Shown piece by piece: positions 33,386 through 42,832 of a stretch of DNA of 61,918 bases. The DNA is taken from the IMG/VR virus record IMGVR_UViG_3300037852_000239, positions 1 to 61,918 of that record; one strand, given 5' to 3'. Each line of letters opens with the position of its first letter. Positions within the stretch are counted from its first letter, which is position 1. The position numbers were made by a program, and so were the translations under genes. Under the pieces are notes generated by a model. That model made no database searches. It was not told where the DNA came from and saw nothing but the letters and a program-made list of their open reading frames with translations. This DNA is from a virus.

Positions 33386-35938
33386 CTACCCCCAGGTCTG
33401 CCAGCGGTACGGCGACGCGGGCCAGATCAACACCTGTCCATGCGGCACCGGGATGGGTGGCGGCTTCAGGGTCGACTCCAGCAGGTTTAGGATCGCCGTG
33501 CGCAGATCGCTGGGGTAGGGTGGGCGCAGTGGCGCGTTGGCGTCAAGATGGATCACCCACGGCGGCGGCCCTGGCGCGAGCGTCGTCTCGAGCAAGGCCG
33601 CGAGCGCGGTGCGCAGGTCCAGCGCGTAGGGCCGGGTGAGGAGCATCCCCACGTCGCGCTGCACAAACGGCCGATCGCGCAAGGTCGATTCCAGCAGATC
33701 CACCACGGCCGTGCGCAGATCGAGCGGGTACGCCGGCCGGGGGAGGATCAACCCACTGTCGATGGGGTGCAGCGGCGGCAGCGGCACCAACAAGGTCGTC
33801 GTCAAGAGGTTGATCGCCGCGGTGCGCAGGTCGACCGGGTAGGGGGGCCGCCCCGAGGACAACCAGGCGACGTCGTACGGCCTGATGGGCGCGACACCGG
33901 GTGCGAGCACCGTCGTGAGCAGGTTGAGCGTCGCCGTGCGCAGGTCAAGGGGATACGACAGGCCCCCTCGTGCCAAGCCAAGCTCGACCGTGAGCAGGGG
34001 CACACTCGAAAACTCGTAGGCGCCGATCGTCGGGGGGTTGGGCCGCGTCGCCCCGACAAAGTCCGTGGGGACCAACGCGACGTAGAGGCCCCCGGCAATC
34101 GCGGCACTCCCGGCCTGCACGCGGAAGTTGGGCGGTGTCCCTGTCGGATTCACAAACAGCGGATTCAGTTGGAGTCCGTTGTGCACGATGGCCGTGTGGG
34201 CCCCGCTCTGGTAGCCGCCATAGTCCACGATCTGGGCGCCGCCATTCCCATACGCGATATCGTTGTCAGACGTCGGGGGCAAGGTTTCGTCGTAGTACTG
34301 GAACACCAACCCATCGCTCGTGTTTCCATATATCGTGTTGTGGTGGCACAGGACGCTGGACTGGTAGCTGTAGATCAGGATGCCGGTGGCGCTGCAGATG
34401 TTCGTGCCAGCGGCGTTGAAGCCATTGCCATAGGCGAGACAGTTGAAGATGACGTTGCCGGTTGCCGGATTCCCGCTGTCGGCGATGAAGTTGAACCCGC
34501 CACCCGAGCTGCCCCCGACGCCGCTGCCCCCGACATTGATGATGTTGTTGTAGAACCGGCATTCCCGCACGGTGTTGTTGGACCCACGAAACTGCATGCC
34601 GTAGGCGTGGTTGTTGTAGAAGTCACAGCCCTGCACCAGGGTGTGATTCGTGTCCAGATAGGCGCCATACCCGGAGTTCGCAAAGGTGGGGTCCAACCCA
34701 CAATCGTGGAGCAGGCAGTAGAGGACTTGATGATGATCGGAGGCGCCGTTGTTCGGGGAGAATCCCAAGCCGTCGCCGCCGTTGTTCTTGATCTCCAGGT
34801 GGATGAACTGGTTGAAAGACGCGCCGCCGCTGGAGTAGACCAGGGGCACGCCGCCCCCGCCGACTTGGTCACTGTGGGGATTGTTGATCCCGTCGATGAT
34901 GAGATCTTCAAAGATCAAGTAGGAGGGCGCGGTCCCCGCTGGCGTGGTCAGTTCGATGGCGAAGGTCGCGGGGCCTGGGGGGCGGATGACCACGACCTCG
35001 GCGCCGGGACGGGGGCCACGTATCGTGCTGGCCGGGAGGTTCCCCGGGTACGCGCTCCAGGTAATCGGCGCGCTGACGGTGCCGGAGTTGACGGTGCCCA
35101 GCGTCGTGTTGATCGTCTGCCCCGCTCCGATGTAGAGGCCGCCTCGAATTAGAATTGTTGATCCCGCCGGGGCGGTCGCCGCCGCATGCGCCAGCGTCAA
35201 CCACGGGGTGGACGGACTGGTCCCCGTGTTGCTGTCCGAGGCCGACCCGCCAATGCTCGCGATGTCGACGTAATAGAAGGGGCCACCCCCACCGCCGCCT
35301 CCGCCAGTGGACGGCTTGTAGGTGATGATGTGGGCTTGGAGCGCGCCAGCGGGCGAGACGCCGGCCCAGGTGGGGTTGGTGGGGGATGCGGCAGCGAGGT
35401 GGTAGGCCATCGCCGCCGCGAAGTTCACGCCGTTGACCAGGACGTTCTGGTCAGTAATCGTGAAGCCGGCGTTGATCGTCGCGGGACCACCGGTCCACCA
35501 CCCCGCCAAGAACGTGATCGTGGCCTCCCCAGCGAGTACAGAGACACTGCCGGGTTGGAGCGCGGTGCCACTCGTGGTCTGCGCCGAGGTGAAGGCATCG
35601 ACCGCGGCGCTGGTCAGGGTGCCGGATACGCCAAGGACATCCAGCGTTTCGTAGTAGTCCGCCCCTGACGTGAAGAAGGACATCACCCCGGTGACGTTGG
35701 GGTTCTCGCACTCCCACGTCGCGCTGTAGAGCGGCGTCACCGCGTCTGATTGCGTGGTGACTTGGACGTAGGTGTTCCCGTTGGAGTCGGAGGGGGCCGG
35801 GGCGCCGAAATAGCCAGACGTGCCGATCACGATGACGGACGCGCCCGTCATGGCGATCGGGCCAGGCGTCCCCGTCGTGGAGGCGCCCGTGCCCCCCGAT
35901 CCCTGCGCCGCGACGTGAGCGACGATGCCAATCGCCAT
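33386..35938 (-). CDS. Tailspike: N-terminal virion domain, poly-Gly linker, beta-helix, five DLRT repeats
   Basis: 850 residues. Residues 1-210 are a Thr/Gly/Val-rich beta domain. Next is an eight-Gly run, then FYYVDIASIGGSASDSNTGTS, typical of the entry to right-handed beta-helix proteins (Asp/Asn-rich turns, STPWLTLAHA). The helix continues with N-x-x-x-x-x-C repeats (DCGLDP, NNTVRECRFYNNIINV, VLCHHNTIYGNTSDG). The C-terminal 180 residues hold five DLRT repeats shared with 20608-23409. It probably binds or cleaves surface polysaccharide. The end WQTWG differs from the VGGLHF of the other two repeat genes. Confidence 0.75.
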   Translation of the reverse strand: MAIGIVAHVAAQGSGGTGASTTGTPGPIAMTGASVIVIGTSGYFGAPAPSDSNGNTYVQVTTQSDAVTPLYSATWECENPNVTGVMSFFTSGADYYETLDVLGVSGTLTSAAVDAFTSAQTTSGTALQPGSVSVLAGEATITFLAGWWTGGPATINAGFTITDQNVLVNGVNFAAAMAYHLAAASPTNPTWAGVSPAGALQAHIITYKPSTGGGGGGGGPFYYVDIASIGGSASDSNTGTSPSTPWLTLAHAAATAPAGSTILIRGGLYIGAGQTINTTLGTVNSGTVSAPITWSAYPGNLPASTIRGPRPGAEVVVIRPPGPATFAIELTTPAGTAPSYLIFEDLIIDGINNPHSDQVGGGGVPLVYSSGGASFNQFIHLEIKNNGGDGLGFSPNNGASDHHQVLYCLLHDCGLDPTFANSGYGAYLDTNHTLVQGCDFYNNHAYGMQFRGSNNTVRECRFYNNIINVGGSGVGGSSGGGFNFIADSGNPATGNVIFNCLAYGNGFNAAGTNICSATGILIYSYQSSVLCHHNTIYGNTSDGLVFQYYDETLPPTSDNDIAYGNGGAQIVDYGGYQSGAHTAIVHNGLQLNPLFVNPTGTPPNFRVQAGSAAIAGGLYVALVPTDFVGATRPNPPTIGAYEFSSVPLLTVELGLARGGLSYPLDLRTATLNLLTTVLAPGVAPIRPYDVAWLSSGRPPYPVDLRTAAINLLTTTLLVPLPPLHPIDSGLILPRPAYPLDLRTAVVDLLESTLRDRPFVQRDVGMLLTRPYALDLRTALAALLETTLAPGPPPWVIHLDANAPLRPPYPSDLRTAILNLLESTLKPPPIPVPHGQVLIWPASPYRWQTWG
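33470..33960 (-). repeat. Coding repeat array: 5 copies of the DLRT unit
   Basis: Five units encode YPLDLRTATLNLL, YPVDLRTAAINLL, YPLDLRTAVVDLL, YALDLRTALAALL and YPSDLRTAILNLL, each followed by (T/E)(T/S)(V/T)L and a Pro-rich linker. Same repeat as at 20650-22250. Boundaries approximate. Confidence 0.9.
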
Positions 35939-35950
35939 TGGCGGGGCGTG

Positions 35951-37789
35951 CTACGAGTACCCGGTAATCCCGACGGATTGCAGGGTCGCGGTGGTCAGGC
36001 TGGTAATCGTCAGGTAGAACTCCCGCGTGGTCGCTTGCGGGATCGACATCGTGCCGAGGAGGGTCCACCCGGTGTTGGTGGTGACGGTCCACGGGAAGTT
36101 GACGCTGGAACTATTGATGATGCGCAGCGTATAGGATTGACCGATGGTCGGATCGTAGCCAGGGACGGTCAACGCGGCGATCAACGCGGCCACCGTGGGG
36201 AGGACGAGGAGCGCACTGGCCACTAACGCCCCGGTCATGTTGAGTGTGACGCCGCTGCTGCCGCCCACCAACGCGCTCGCCGGTAGAATCACTCCCGCGG
36301 TGGCAGGGTTGGTGTTATACGCCACGGCGGCTTGGGCGGGGGTTGGGAGATCGGACAGCCCGACCACGCCCATGAAGCGCGATCCCGGAAACGGCATCCC
36401 GACGAGCACCGCCGTAGTCGCGGTGAAGTTGCCGCCCACGATGGCAATCGGTCCGGTCTGGCCGGTGTCAAACGCGACGCAGTAGGGGCTGCCTTGGCAC
36501 ACACAGCCCGTGATGGTGACTTGCGTGGCATTGGACGCGATGTCGATGTCGGATTTGACGTTGGTGTTGAAGACCATGCCGGTGACGGCGATCAACGTGC
36601 TTTGCGTGATGGCGAGCCCGATGCCGCCGCCCCCGGTGGCCAACGCCAATTGGTTGTACCCCCCAATGATGGTGGCCGCTAAGACTCCCGTGAGGGAGAT
36701 GTTCGGCGAGACGAGACTGGCCTCCACAAACGGATTGGTCATCAGGAGCTTCTGGACATCGGTGAAGATGAAGCCCCCGGCGTTGCCGCTCGCCTTGCAG
36801 TGCAGCAGATAGATGTCATCTAATGAGATGACGTTCCCATTGACGGGTTGGTTGAACCAGAACCCATACACGCCGTTGGCATCCGCAAAACAATAGTTCA
36901 TGCGGATGTCTTCGCCGCCGCCTTGGACGAGGAACCCGCTTAGTGCACACCCGTTGGCTTGGCAGTAATCCAGATCCATCTGGCTCTGCCCTTGCAAGGG
37001 GTTGGTGGTGCCGTCGAGGAGAAATCCATTGCCGGTATTGGGCCCGGTGATGCACTGCCGCCACGTGATGGCGGTGCCCGCCGAATAGAACCCGTTGAAG
37101 TGGAACGAGGTGTTGACGCGTTCGTGGTGGATGTAGGCCCAGCGGGTGGGGCCTTGGATGTGGATGCCGTCTCCGGTGCGGTTGGGCACGCCGCTGGTGA
37201 GGGTGAAGTCCAGGAGGTTGACGTAGGACGCCGCGACGATGATGCCGTGCGCCGTGCCCGATTGGACGGTGATGGTCGCCGCGCGGTCGGCGCCGACGAG
37301 GGAGACGCCGGGGCTGGCGATCGTTAATGGGCTGGTGATGACGTAGGCCGCCGAGGTCACCGGCAACCAGACGATCCCGCCGCCGGCCACACCGGCCGCA
37401 TTAATCGCCGCTTGGATCGCTAGCGTGTCATCGTTGATACCGTTGCCCAGCGCGCCGAAGTCCGAGACGTTGAACACGATCGGCGATTGATCCACGAAGA
37501 TGTAATCGCCGAGGGTATAGGGTGACGTGATGCCGGTGCCGGAGAACTGCACATCGACATGCTGACGCAGGCAGTAGAAGTTGAAAAAGCCGTTGATGTC
37601 CGCGGTCAGGGGGTTGGCGAGCGGCGTCAGCCCAAACTGGTCGGCGTAGAGCAAGACGGGGTTGGTGGTCCCTGAGGCAAACACGGTCACCGTCGCGCCA
37701 GGGGCGAGGCCCGCGGGCGCGGTGGTCGTGTTGGGCGTCTGAGGCCGGGAATAGGCGTATCCCCAACCCCGGTTCATGTTGAGCGCCAT
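35951..37789 (-). CDS. Tailspike, pectate-lyase-3-type beta-helix
   Basis: 612 residues. An N-terminal virion-attachment segment (about 1-100) precedes VFNVSDFGALGNGINDDTLA followed by IQAAINAA, the standard opening of pectate-lyase-3/tailspike beta-helices. Repeated rungs follow (GDGIHIQGPTRWAYIHHERV, IRMNYCFADANGVYGFWF). A separate C-terminal domain from about 480 is hydrophobic and Thr/Leu-rich, like a trimerisation or chaperone-type end. It probably recognises and degrades host surface glycan. Adjacent to the second spike. Confidence 0.8.
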   Translation of the reverse strand: MALNMNRGWGYAYSRPQTPNTTTAPAGLAPGATVTVFASGTTNPVLLYADQFGLTPLANPLTADINGFFNFYCLRQHVDVQFSGTGITSPYTLGDYIFVDQSPIVFNVSDFGALGNGINDDTLAIQAAINAAGVAGGGIVWLPVTSAAYVITSPLTIASPGVSLVGADRAATITVQSGTAHGIIVAASYVNLLDFTLTSGVPNRTGDGIHIQGPTRWAYIHHERVNTSFHFNGFYSAGTAITWRQCITGPNTGNGFLLDGTTNPLQGQSQMDLDYCQANGCALSGFLVQGGGEDIRMNYCFADANGVYGFWFNQPVNGNVISLDDIYLLHCKASGNAGGFIFTDVQKLLMTNPFVEASLVSPNISLTGVLAATIIGGYNQLALATGGGGIGLAITQSTLIAVTGMVFNTNVKSDIDIASNATQVTITGCVCQGSPYCVAFDTGQTGPIAIVGGNFTATTAVLVGMPFPGSRFMGVVGLSDLPTPAQAAVAYNTNPATAGVILPASALVGGSSGVTLNMTGALVASALLVLPTVAALIAALTVPGYDPTIGQSYTLRIINSSSVNFPWTVTTNTGWTLLGTMSIPQATTREFYLTITSLTTATLQSVGITGYS

Positions 37790-37812
37790 GGTTCAAGGGC
37801 CGCGCGCGAGCG

Positions 37813-38073
37813 CTACGACCAGCGCCGCTTGCCGATTGCCGGTCGCCCAGTCGGCTTGGGCGGCGCCGCCTGCCCTGGCGCGTGATCGGTCGGCAGCCGC
37901 TCGCCGTGTGACTCCATGATCTTGACCGGGAGGCCGCCCGGGCCCCCGCTGTCGTGCGGCCAGCCGGAGAACGGGCCGTGCGGATACTGGTTGATCGATC
38001 CTTTGGCGCCGCGAATCGCGGGCGGGCGATCCTGCGGCATTTGCGAACGCACCGGTGAGCCACGCTTGGCCAT
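37813..38073 (-). CDS. Small Pro/Gly-rich hypothetical protein
   Basis: 86 residues, polar and low complexity (MAKRGSPVRSQMPQDRPPAIRG, GPFSGWPHDSGGPGGLPVK). Probably disordered. It sits between the adaptor-like gene cluster and the spikes. Similar small unstructured proteins occur near phage connector genes. Unknown function. Confidence 0.45.
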   Translation of the reverse strand: MAKRGSPVRSQMPQDRPPAIRGAKGSINQYPHGPFSGWPHDSGGPGGLPVKIMESHGERLPTDHAPGQAAPPKPTGRPAIGKRRWS

Positions 38074-38084
38074 GCTGGGTACCT

Positions 38085-38297
38085 CTACTCCTCAATTGCC
38101 TCGGATCCGTCGACGAGAGAAAAGTCGTCGGCGGCGATGTCCACCCATGTTACTCCATGCAGTAACCGGGCGCGGTTCAGCGGGTTGTTGAGGCGATCGG
38201 CCACGTGGTCGACGGCCGCTTGGATCGTGTCCACGTTGGGCACGATGACGTCCGCGTATTGGCAGAGGGTGCGCATGACGGTGACGCGGACGCGCAT
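38085..38297 (-). CDS. Small hypothetical protein
   Basis: 70 residues starting MRVRVTVMRTLCQYADVIVPNV, with a helix IQAAVDHVADRLNNPLN. A compact alpha/beta pattern. It begins a few bases after the upstream adaptor stop. No family recognised. Confidence 0.5.
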   Translation of the reverse strand: MRVRVTVMRTLCQYADVIVPNVDTIQAAVDHVADRLNNPLNRARLLHGVTWVDIAADDFSLVDGSEAIEE

Positions 38298-38303
38298 GGG
38301 TGA

Positions 38304-39389
38304 TCACCAAGTCACAGGATGCGATTGCCAATAATCGGCATCGGCTGGCCCGACTCCCGCCATCCGGTCGCGCACCAACCCGTGCCCGCGGCTGATGATC
38401 GATTGCAGCCCGGCTTCGTCGTCCGCCAACTTCGCGTCCATCAACGCGCCGCGCTTGCCATCTCGCCCGCCATACAACGACGCGCGCAGTTCGTTGGCGA
38501 GCAACGACCAGTTGGTCTTGGCCATGGTCGGAAACTTTCCGATGTTCGCCTGCACGTGCGGATACCCGAAGTGGAGCAGCGCCAGCTGGATGATCAATTC
38601 ATCAGGGATGCCAGGCGGCGGCACGTCTGACGCGTTGACGAAGTCGGTGCCGCGCCGACGATACCGACAATACCAGGTTTGCCCTTGGGTGGACCCGGGC
38701 CAGAACTCGTAGATCGGTTGCCCATACGTGGTGGTCGGTTGTGGGGTGGTCGTGGCGCCGGGTAGCGTAGAGGCCAGGGCGTTGCCCCGGTAGAGGCCCA
38801 GGAAATAGCTGAGCCCCAGCGACAGCCGCTGCGGATCGCGGGCATCGATGTAGGCAGAGGTATAACTGAGCTTCGGCCCGGTGATGGCAAAGCCGTTGAC
38901 CATGTCGGTGACCGACACCCACGCGAGGAAGTCGGTGGCTGGTGGAATGATATAGGTCCGGTAGATCAGGTAGGTGGAGGCCGCGTTGGTGCCCTCCATC
39001 ACCGCGCGGTCGAGCGTCAGGACCAGCGCAGTGGGTACGCTGCTATTGACCCCGATGATGTTGTAGATCTCGCTGGGCGAGGGCGCGGAGAGGCTCGTGA
39101 AGCGGATCTGGAGCTGGGTCGCTTGCGGGACGCTGGTTGAGAGGGTGAACGGCAACAGCGCCGCCGAGGCCGCCGCGTTCAGCGTGACGAGATTGGTGAA
39201 GCGAACAATGGCAACGGCGCCGGAGGTGATGGCCGGGGGGCACACCACCGCGGCATCCGCAACGAGGAAGCTCCAGCGCTTGGCGTCACAGATCTTCCGC
39301 CACGCGCGATTGATAAACGTGCGCGCAAGCGTCGGCGAGAGCCCAGGGAGGACTCCCGCCAATTCCGCGGAGAGGTCCAAGAAGGCCAC
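38304..39389 (-). CDS. Head-tail adaptor-like protein
   Basis: 361 residues. The start LDLSAELAGVLPGLSPTLARTFINRAWRKICDAKRWSFL is the helix-turn-helix opening commonly seen in phage adaptor proteins ('...INxAWxxIcdaRxWSFL'). A beta-rich insertion occupies the middle. The C-terminal helices (DELIIQLALLHFGYPHVQANIGK...LANELRASLYG) complete the pattern. It likely docks under the portal. Located after the capsid and decoration genes, as expected. Confidence 0.65.
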   Translation of the reverse strand: MAFLDLSAELAGVLPGLSPTLARTFINRAWRKICDAKRWSFLVADAAVVCPPAITSGAVAIVRFTNLVTLNAAASAALLPFTLSTSVPQATQLQIRFTSLSAPSPSEIYNIIGVNSSVPTALVLTLDRAVMEGTNAASTYLIYRTYIIPPATDFLAWVSVTDMVNGFAITGPKLSYTSAYIDARDPQRLSLGLSYFLGLYRGNALASTLPGATTTPQPTTTYGQPIYEFWPGSTQGQTWYCRYRRRGTDFVNASDVPPPGIPDELIIQLALLHFGYPHVQANIGKFPTMAKTNWSLLANELRASLYGGRDGKRGALMDAKLADDEAGLQSIISRGHGLVRDRMAGVGPADADYWQSHPVTW

Positions 39390-39398
39390 ATGAACAAC

Positions 39399-39782
39399 CT
39401 ACTGCGGCCCAGCGCCGATCAGTTTGATGGTGCGCCCTGAGAGATTCGTCGTCCCGGCGACCTCGTCGCTGGTCCCGGCGGCCACCCAGCGCAACGTGAA
39501 ATTCCGAGACGGAAGAATCCCCGTCGAGGCCTGCGAGTTCCCATCGATCGGGATCACCGAGGCTTCGTACGCGCCATTGTCGGAGCACATCGGCGCCGTG
39601 AGCCAATCGGCGTATTTCAACCCGCCTTGCGCGAGAAGTTCCGCGGCGGTGATGATATCGCCGCCGGTGGCCGGCGTCCCGTTGGTCACCTGGGTGTAGG
39701 ACGCAGGTCCAGTGTGCGTCCAGCACGCTTGCTTGACGTTGCCCGTGATCGTGGGGTACCCAATTTGGTTTTTCCGCGCCAT
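39399..39782 (-). CDS. Hypothetical head protein
   Basis: 127 residues, Thr/Gly/Ala-rich, strand-rich (VKQACWTHTGPASYTQV, NFTLRWVAAGTSDEVAGTT). AGGAG precedes the ATG. Positioned between the adaptor and a decoration-like protein, suggesting a minor head component. No family recognised. Confidence 0.45.
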   Translation of the reverse strand: MARKNQIGYPTITGNVKQACWTHTGPASYTQVTNGTPATGGDIITAAELLAQGGLKYADWLTAPMCSDNGAYEASVIPIDGNSQASTGILPSRNFTLRWVAAGTSDEVAGTTNLSGRTIKLIGAGPQ

Positions 39783-39814
39783 GACGAGAGTCTCCTCAGA
39801 AGGTCAGACGCGAG

Positions 39815-40450
39815 TTACCCGCGTACGTTATGGATGTTGACGTAGACCAGCGTCAAGGTGCCGTTGTTCGGGGTGCCGTCTGCCGTGCCGATGTAGCGCT
39901 GGAGCATGACGTCGGTGATCGCGGTCGCCGCGGATTGCGTGTCGGCGAATCCGTTGTCGGCACCGGCACCCGCGCCAGCCGCGTAGACGCCCGCACCGGC
40001 TGCTGACGCGCCGGTGAGCGTTCCGCGGAATTGCACGTAGCAGGGGCCGATGTCTTGGATGACCGAGTAGCGGCCCGCGGACCACCCGGCGTTTAGCACG
40101 ATACCCGCGGCGTTGAGCGCCCCGGTGGCTGACCCGGTTTCCAAGGTCGTCACCTGGTAGAGGTTGTCGACCGCGTTGGCGACCGTGTCCCAGAACACGA
40201 TCTGGCCGCGCACCACCGCGGAGGAGGCCGCGGAGAGGCGCACGTAGCGGAAGTGGCCCCCGAACCCAGGCGTCGCCAAGCTCCACTGGATGACGTTGTC
40301 GTCGAGCCAGCAGCCTTGGCCAAGTTGGCCGGGGAGCATGGACTGGGTGGTGGAATTGCCGAACGCGGGCTTACCGCCGACCACCACGTCGTTGATGTTG
40401 TCGATGTAGCCGGTGGTCAGCCGGATGCTGGGGGAGTCATAGTGGGACAT
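39815..40450 (-). CDS. Capsid decoration-like protein
   Basis: 211 residues. It opens MSHYDSPSIRLTTGYIDN. The centre has VRGQIVFWDTVANAVDNLYQVTT and a Gly/Ala-rich loop (GASAAGAGVYAAGAGAGAD), a composition typical of beta-barrel decoration or cement proteins. It follows the major capsid gene. The role is inferred from position and composition. Confidence 0.5.
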   Translation of the reverse strand: MSHYDSPSIRLTTGYIDNINDVVVGGKPAFGNSTTQSMLPGQLGQGCWLDDNVIQWSLATPGFGGHFRYVRLSAASSAVVRGQIVFWDTVANAVDNLYQVTTLETGSATGALNAAGIVLNAGWSAGRYSVIQDIGPCYVQFRGTLTGASAAGAGVYAAGAGAGADNGFADTQSAATAITDVMLQRYIGTADGTPNNGTLTLVYVNIHNVRG

Positions 40451-40547
40451 TGGTTAATCCTTGCCTATCCGGCTGCCAGAACCCTCGGCTGGCTGTTCGT
40501 TCGGGGTGGATTCCCCGGTTTGGGTGCTGCTCGTGCGACGCGTGCGA

Positions 40548-41678
40548 CTACCCGCCGATACCGTAGAACTGCTTATGAGTGCGCGCAGCGATTCCCTCAA
40601 GGTTACACATTGCCTTCAATTGCCCAACCACCTTGGTGTTGTCCTGCGCCGGCACGAACCCCGACCACCCAAACCCGAATTCCTCGTTGTCGGTGACGCG
40701 GAACAACAAATCAAACGTGTTGAACAGGCACGCGACCTCACCCACGGTGCAGGTGACGCCGGACGCCGGCAGGTTGCTGAGCGCGGCTGCGGTGCCGCCG
40801 TTCGCCGTGGTCCCCGGCGACACGAACGTCCCGGTCAGAAATGACTGCCCGCCGGCCCGGTTGGCCTGCCCGTACTTCAGGCTGGGGAAATAATCGTCCT
40901 TCAGGCACATCGCGTTGTTAAACCGGAAGCCCATGACGCCCCAGACCGGGTCGCGCTCTTGCTGGAAGCGCTGTTGGACTTGGAGTTTTTCCTTGATGTA
41001 GGCCGCCCACGCCTTGTTGCCCGTGAACAGGTTAGGCTCCTTCTTGCCGATGGTGGCGTCCTGGTAGCCTTCCTCGTAGGTGGAGTAGCTGGCGACGCCC
41101 GCGTTGCCGAGGCCGTCTCCGCACCAGACGGGGATCGAGTTCATGGTCTGGCCGATGGCGCCGTTGCGCAGCTGCTGACCATACGAGGTGTAGACGTTGC
41201 CGTCCCAGCTGGGCGTGATGCCGTCGTTGATCAGCTCGGGCCAGCCGTTGATCGCGAGAGAGCGGGTGCCCTGTCCGGACTGGTGCATGGCAATCGCGTA
41301 GATCTCGTTGATGGAGTCCATGCCGTTTTGCATGTCGGCGTCCAGCAGGAGGACCACCGCGTTCTCGCCCTTGTTCTCGACCTGGATTTCTTCCTTGTAC
41401 TCGGGCACCGAGACGTAGCCGTATTTGGTCGTGAACTGCAACGCCGCGATGGTTTGGCGCTTGGTCGTGTTGAGCGTGGCGCCGGGGGCGTAGAAGCCGC
41501 CGATCATCGGCGCGTAGCGGAAGGGCGCCTGCATGAAGCTCCCGCCGGTGAACGGGACCAGGCAGTGATCGCGGATGTAGGCGAGGAGGGGGGCGCCGAG
41601 GAACCACTCGTCCTCGATCGAACGTGGGAACAATTCGAAGAGGGTCACGGCGTTGAGTTCGGCGATGTTCGGGTCCAA
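40548..41678 (-). CDS. Major capsid protein
   Basis: 376 residues. The start is a TTG at 41678 with AAAAGGAG seven bases upstream. The N-terminal helix and extended part (FELFPRSIEDEWFLGAPLLAYIR) and the YVSVPEYKEEIQVENKGENAVV segment (long spine helix plus P-domain-like strands) suit an HK97-type shell protein. Order scaffold, capsid, decoration, adaptor supports this. The NTTKRQTIAALQFTTKYGYV segment may be the E-loop region. The HK97 fold is inferred rather than motif-proven. Confidence 0.75.
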   Translation of the reverse strand: MDPNIAELNAVTLFELFPRSIEDEWFLGAPLLAYIRDHCLVPFTGGSFMQAPFRYAPMIGGFYAPGATLNTTKRQTIAALQFTTKYGYVSVPEYKEEIQVENKGENAVVLLLDADMQNGMDSINEIYAIAMHQSGQGTRSLAINGWPELINDGITPSWDGNVYTSYGQQLRNGAIGQTMNSIPVWCGDGLGNAGVASYSTYEEGYQDATIGKKEPNLFTGNKAWAAYIKEKLQVQQRFQQERDPVWGVMGFRFNNAMCLKDDYFPSLKYGQANRAGGQSFLTGTFVSPGTTANGGTAAALSNLPASGVTCTVGEVACLFNTFDLLFRVTDNEEFGFGWSGFVPAQDNTKVVGQLKAMCNLEGIAARTHKQFYGIGG

Positions 41679-41734
41679 GGCTAACTCCTTTTGCTACAAC
41701 AACTTGCAGTAACTCAGGCCGGTTCGAAAATGTT

Positions 41735-42664
41735 CTACGCCGCTGGTCTTCCGCCTGCTCCCCGATACCGATGCGTGGCCAGCGCGCTGGCCGCTTTGCT
41801 GATCTTGTCGGTCTGTGCCACAGCACTCGGGCGCTGTAGCTTGCTCACGTGGGTGGCCGGGTCGCCGGCCGCCTTCAGCACCGGCGAATGCTGGCCTCGC
41901 GCGATCTGCCCGGGAATCGCGGCCTGACTCCGGATCTCCTGCCGCCCTTCCTCGCGAATCGCGTCGTCGTGCGCCTTGGCATCGGCGGTCGCCTTGGCGG
42001 TGCGCTTCTCCCCGATCGCAAACTTCTCTTCCCAGATCTTGATCAGGTCGATCGGTTTCTTGAACGTGCCATCGGCGTTGCGGTTGAGGCGGTCACTCGC
42101 GCGGACCTCAAACTCCCCCATGACCTCCGCGGGGTCCAACCACTCCCCAGTGAGTTGTTGGTGCTCATGCTGGATGCGTGGCAGCTGCGTGTTGAGCATG
42201 AGGGAAAACTTGGCGTAGGAACCCAACTGCTCTTGGGTGACGGTGTTGGGATCTCGAGCGGGCACCACCGGAGGCGTCACCACTGGCGCGGGCGCGTCGT
42301 CGCCGATGATCGTCTTGGGGTCCAGCCCGAGTTCGGTGGCCTTGCTGGTGACAATGGTCTTGAGGCGGGTGACCTCAGCCTGGGCCTTGGCGAAGTCGTT
42401 GCGCATCGCCTCGGTGATCTTCCCACCGGCGTTCTGCGTCTCCGCCCACTCGACCATTTCTTGGTTGAGCCGTTCGTTCGCCGCGTCCAGCTCGGTCTGC
42501 TTGGTCTGGAGCGCGGTCATATTGCGAGAATAATCGGACAACCGCAGTCCCGATTTCTCAATGTTGGTCGCGACGGTCGGGTCCGACAACGTGGGAAGCA
42601 CCGCGTCGATTTTGTCTGCAGCAACGCCCATCTCCGCGAGCCACGCCTTGAGATCGAGTGCCAT
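41735..42664 (-). CDS. Scaffolding protein
   Basis: 309 residues, directly before the capsid gene. A long polar helix with heptad-like pattern (MTALQTKQTELDAANERLNQEMVEW) and a second (AKAQAEVTRLKTIVTSKATELG) form the coiled-coil core. A Pro/Val-rich hinge and a basic C-terminal tail (capsid-binding) follow. No protease is seen nearby, so scaffold removal may be without processing. Typical length and architecture. Confidence 0.75.
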   Translation of the reverse strand: MALDLKAWLAEMGVAADKIDAVLPTLSDPTVATNIEKSGLRLSDYSRNMTALQTKQTELDAANERLNQEMVEWAETQNAGGKITEAMRNDFAKAQAEVTRLKTIVTSKATELGLDPKTIIGDDAPAPVVTPPVVPARDPNTVTQEQLGSYAKFSLMLNTQLPRIQHEHQQLTGEWLDPAEVMGEFEVRASDRLNRNADGTFKKPIDLIKIWEEKFAIGEKRTAKATADAKAHDDAIREEGRQEIRSQAAIPGQIARGQHSPVLKAAGDPATHVSKLQRPSAVAQTDKISKAASALATHRYRGAGGRPAA

Positions 42665-42669
42665 GGGGT

Positions 42670-42819
42670 TCAGCCTCCCAGTCCCTTCTCGCCAACGCGC
42701 GCGGCTGCAGGGCCGCCCGCGAGGGCCAGGTTGAGGACCGAATAGTGATGCTCCCTTCCCGCGGAAACGGTGCGCGGGGTTGAGGAGTGAACCAACGACG
42801 ACTGCGGTTGTACGATCAT
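42670..42819 (-). CDS. Small hypothetical protein (49 aa)
   Basis: ATG at 42819; the product begins MIVQPQSSLVHSSTPRTV and ends GEKGLGG. It exactly fills the gap between the 108-residue gene and the scaffold gene, its stop lying six bases before the scaffold ATG. No clear ribosome site. Possibly real. Confidence 0.4.
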   Translation of the reverse strand: MIVQPQSSLVHSSTPRTVSAGREHHYSVLNLALAGGPAAARVGEKGLGG

Positions 42820-42832
42820 GGTTGGATTCGTG

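Noticed and set aside
40502-40517. Short CGGGG/CCCCG hairpin after the capsid gene
   Set aside because: Five-base stem with no following T-run in the leftward direction; not enough for a terminator call.
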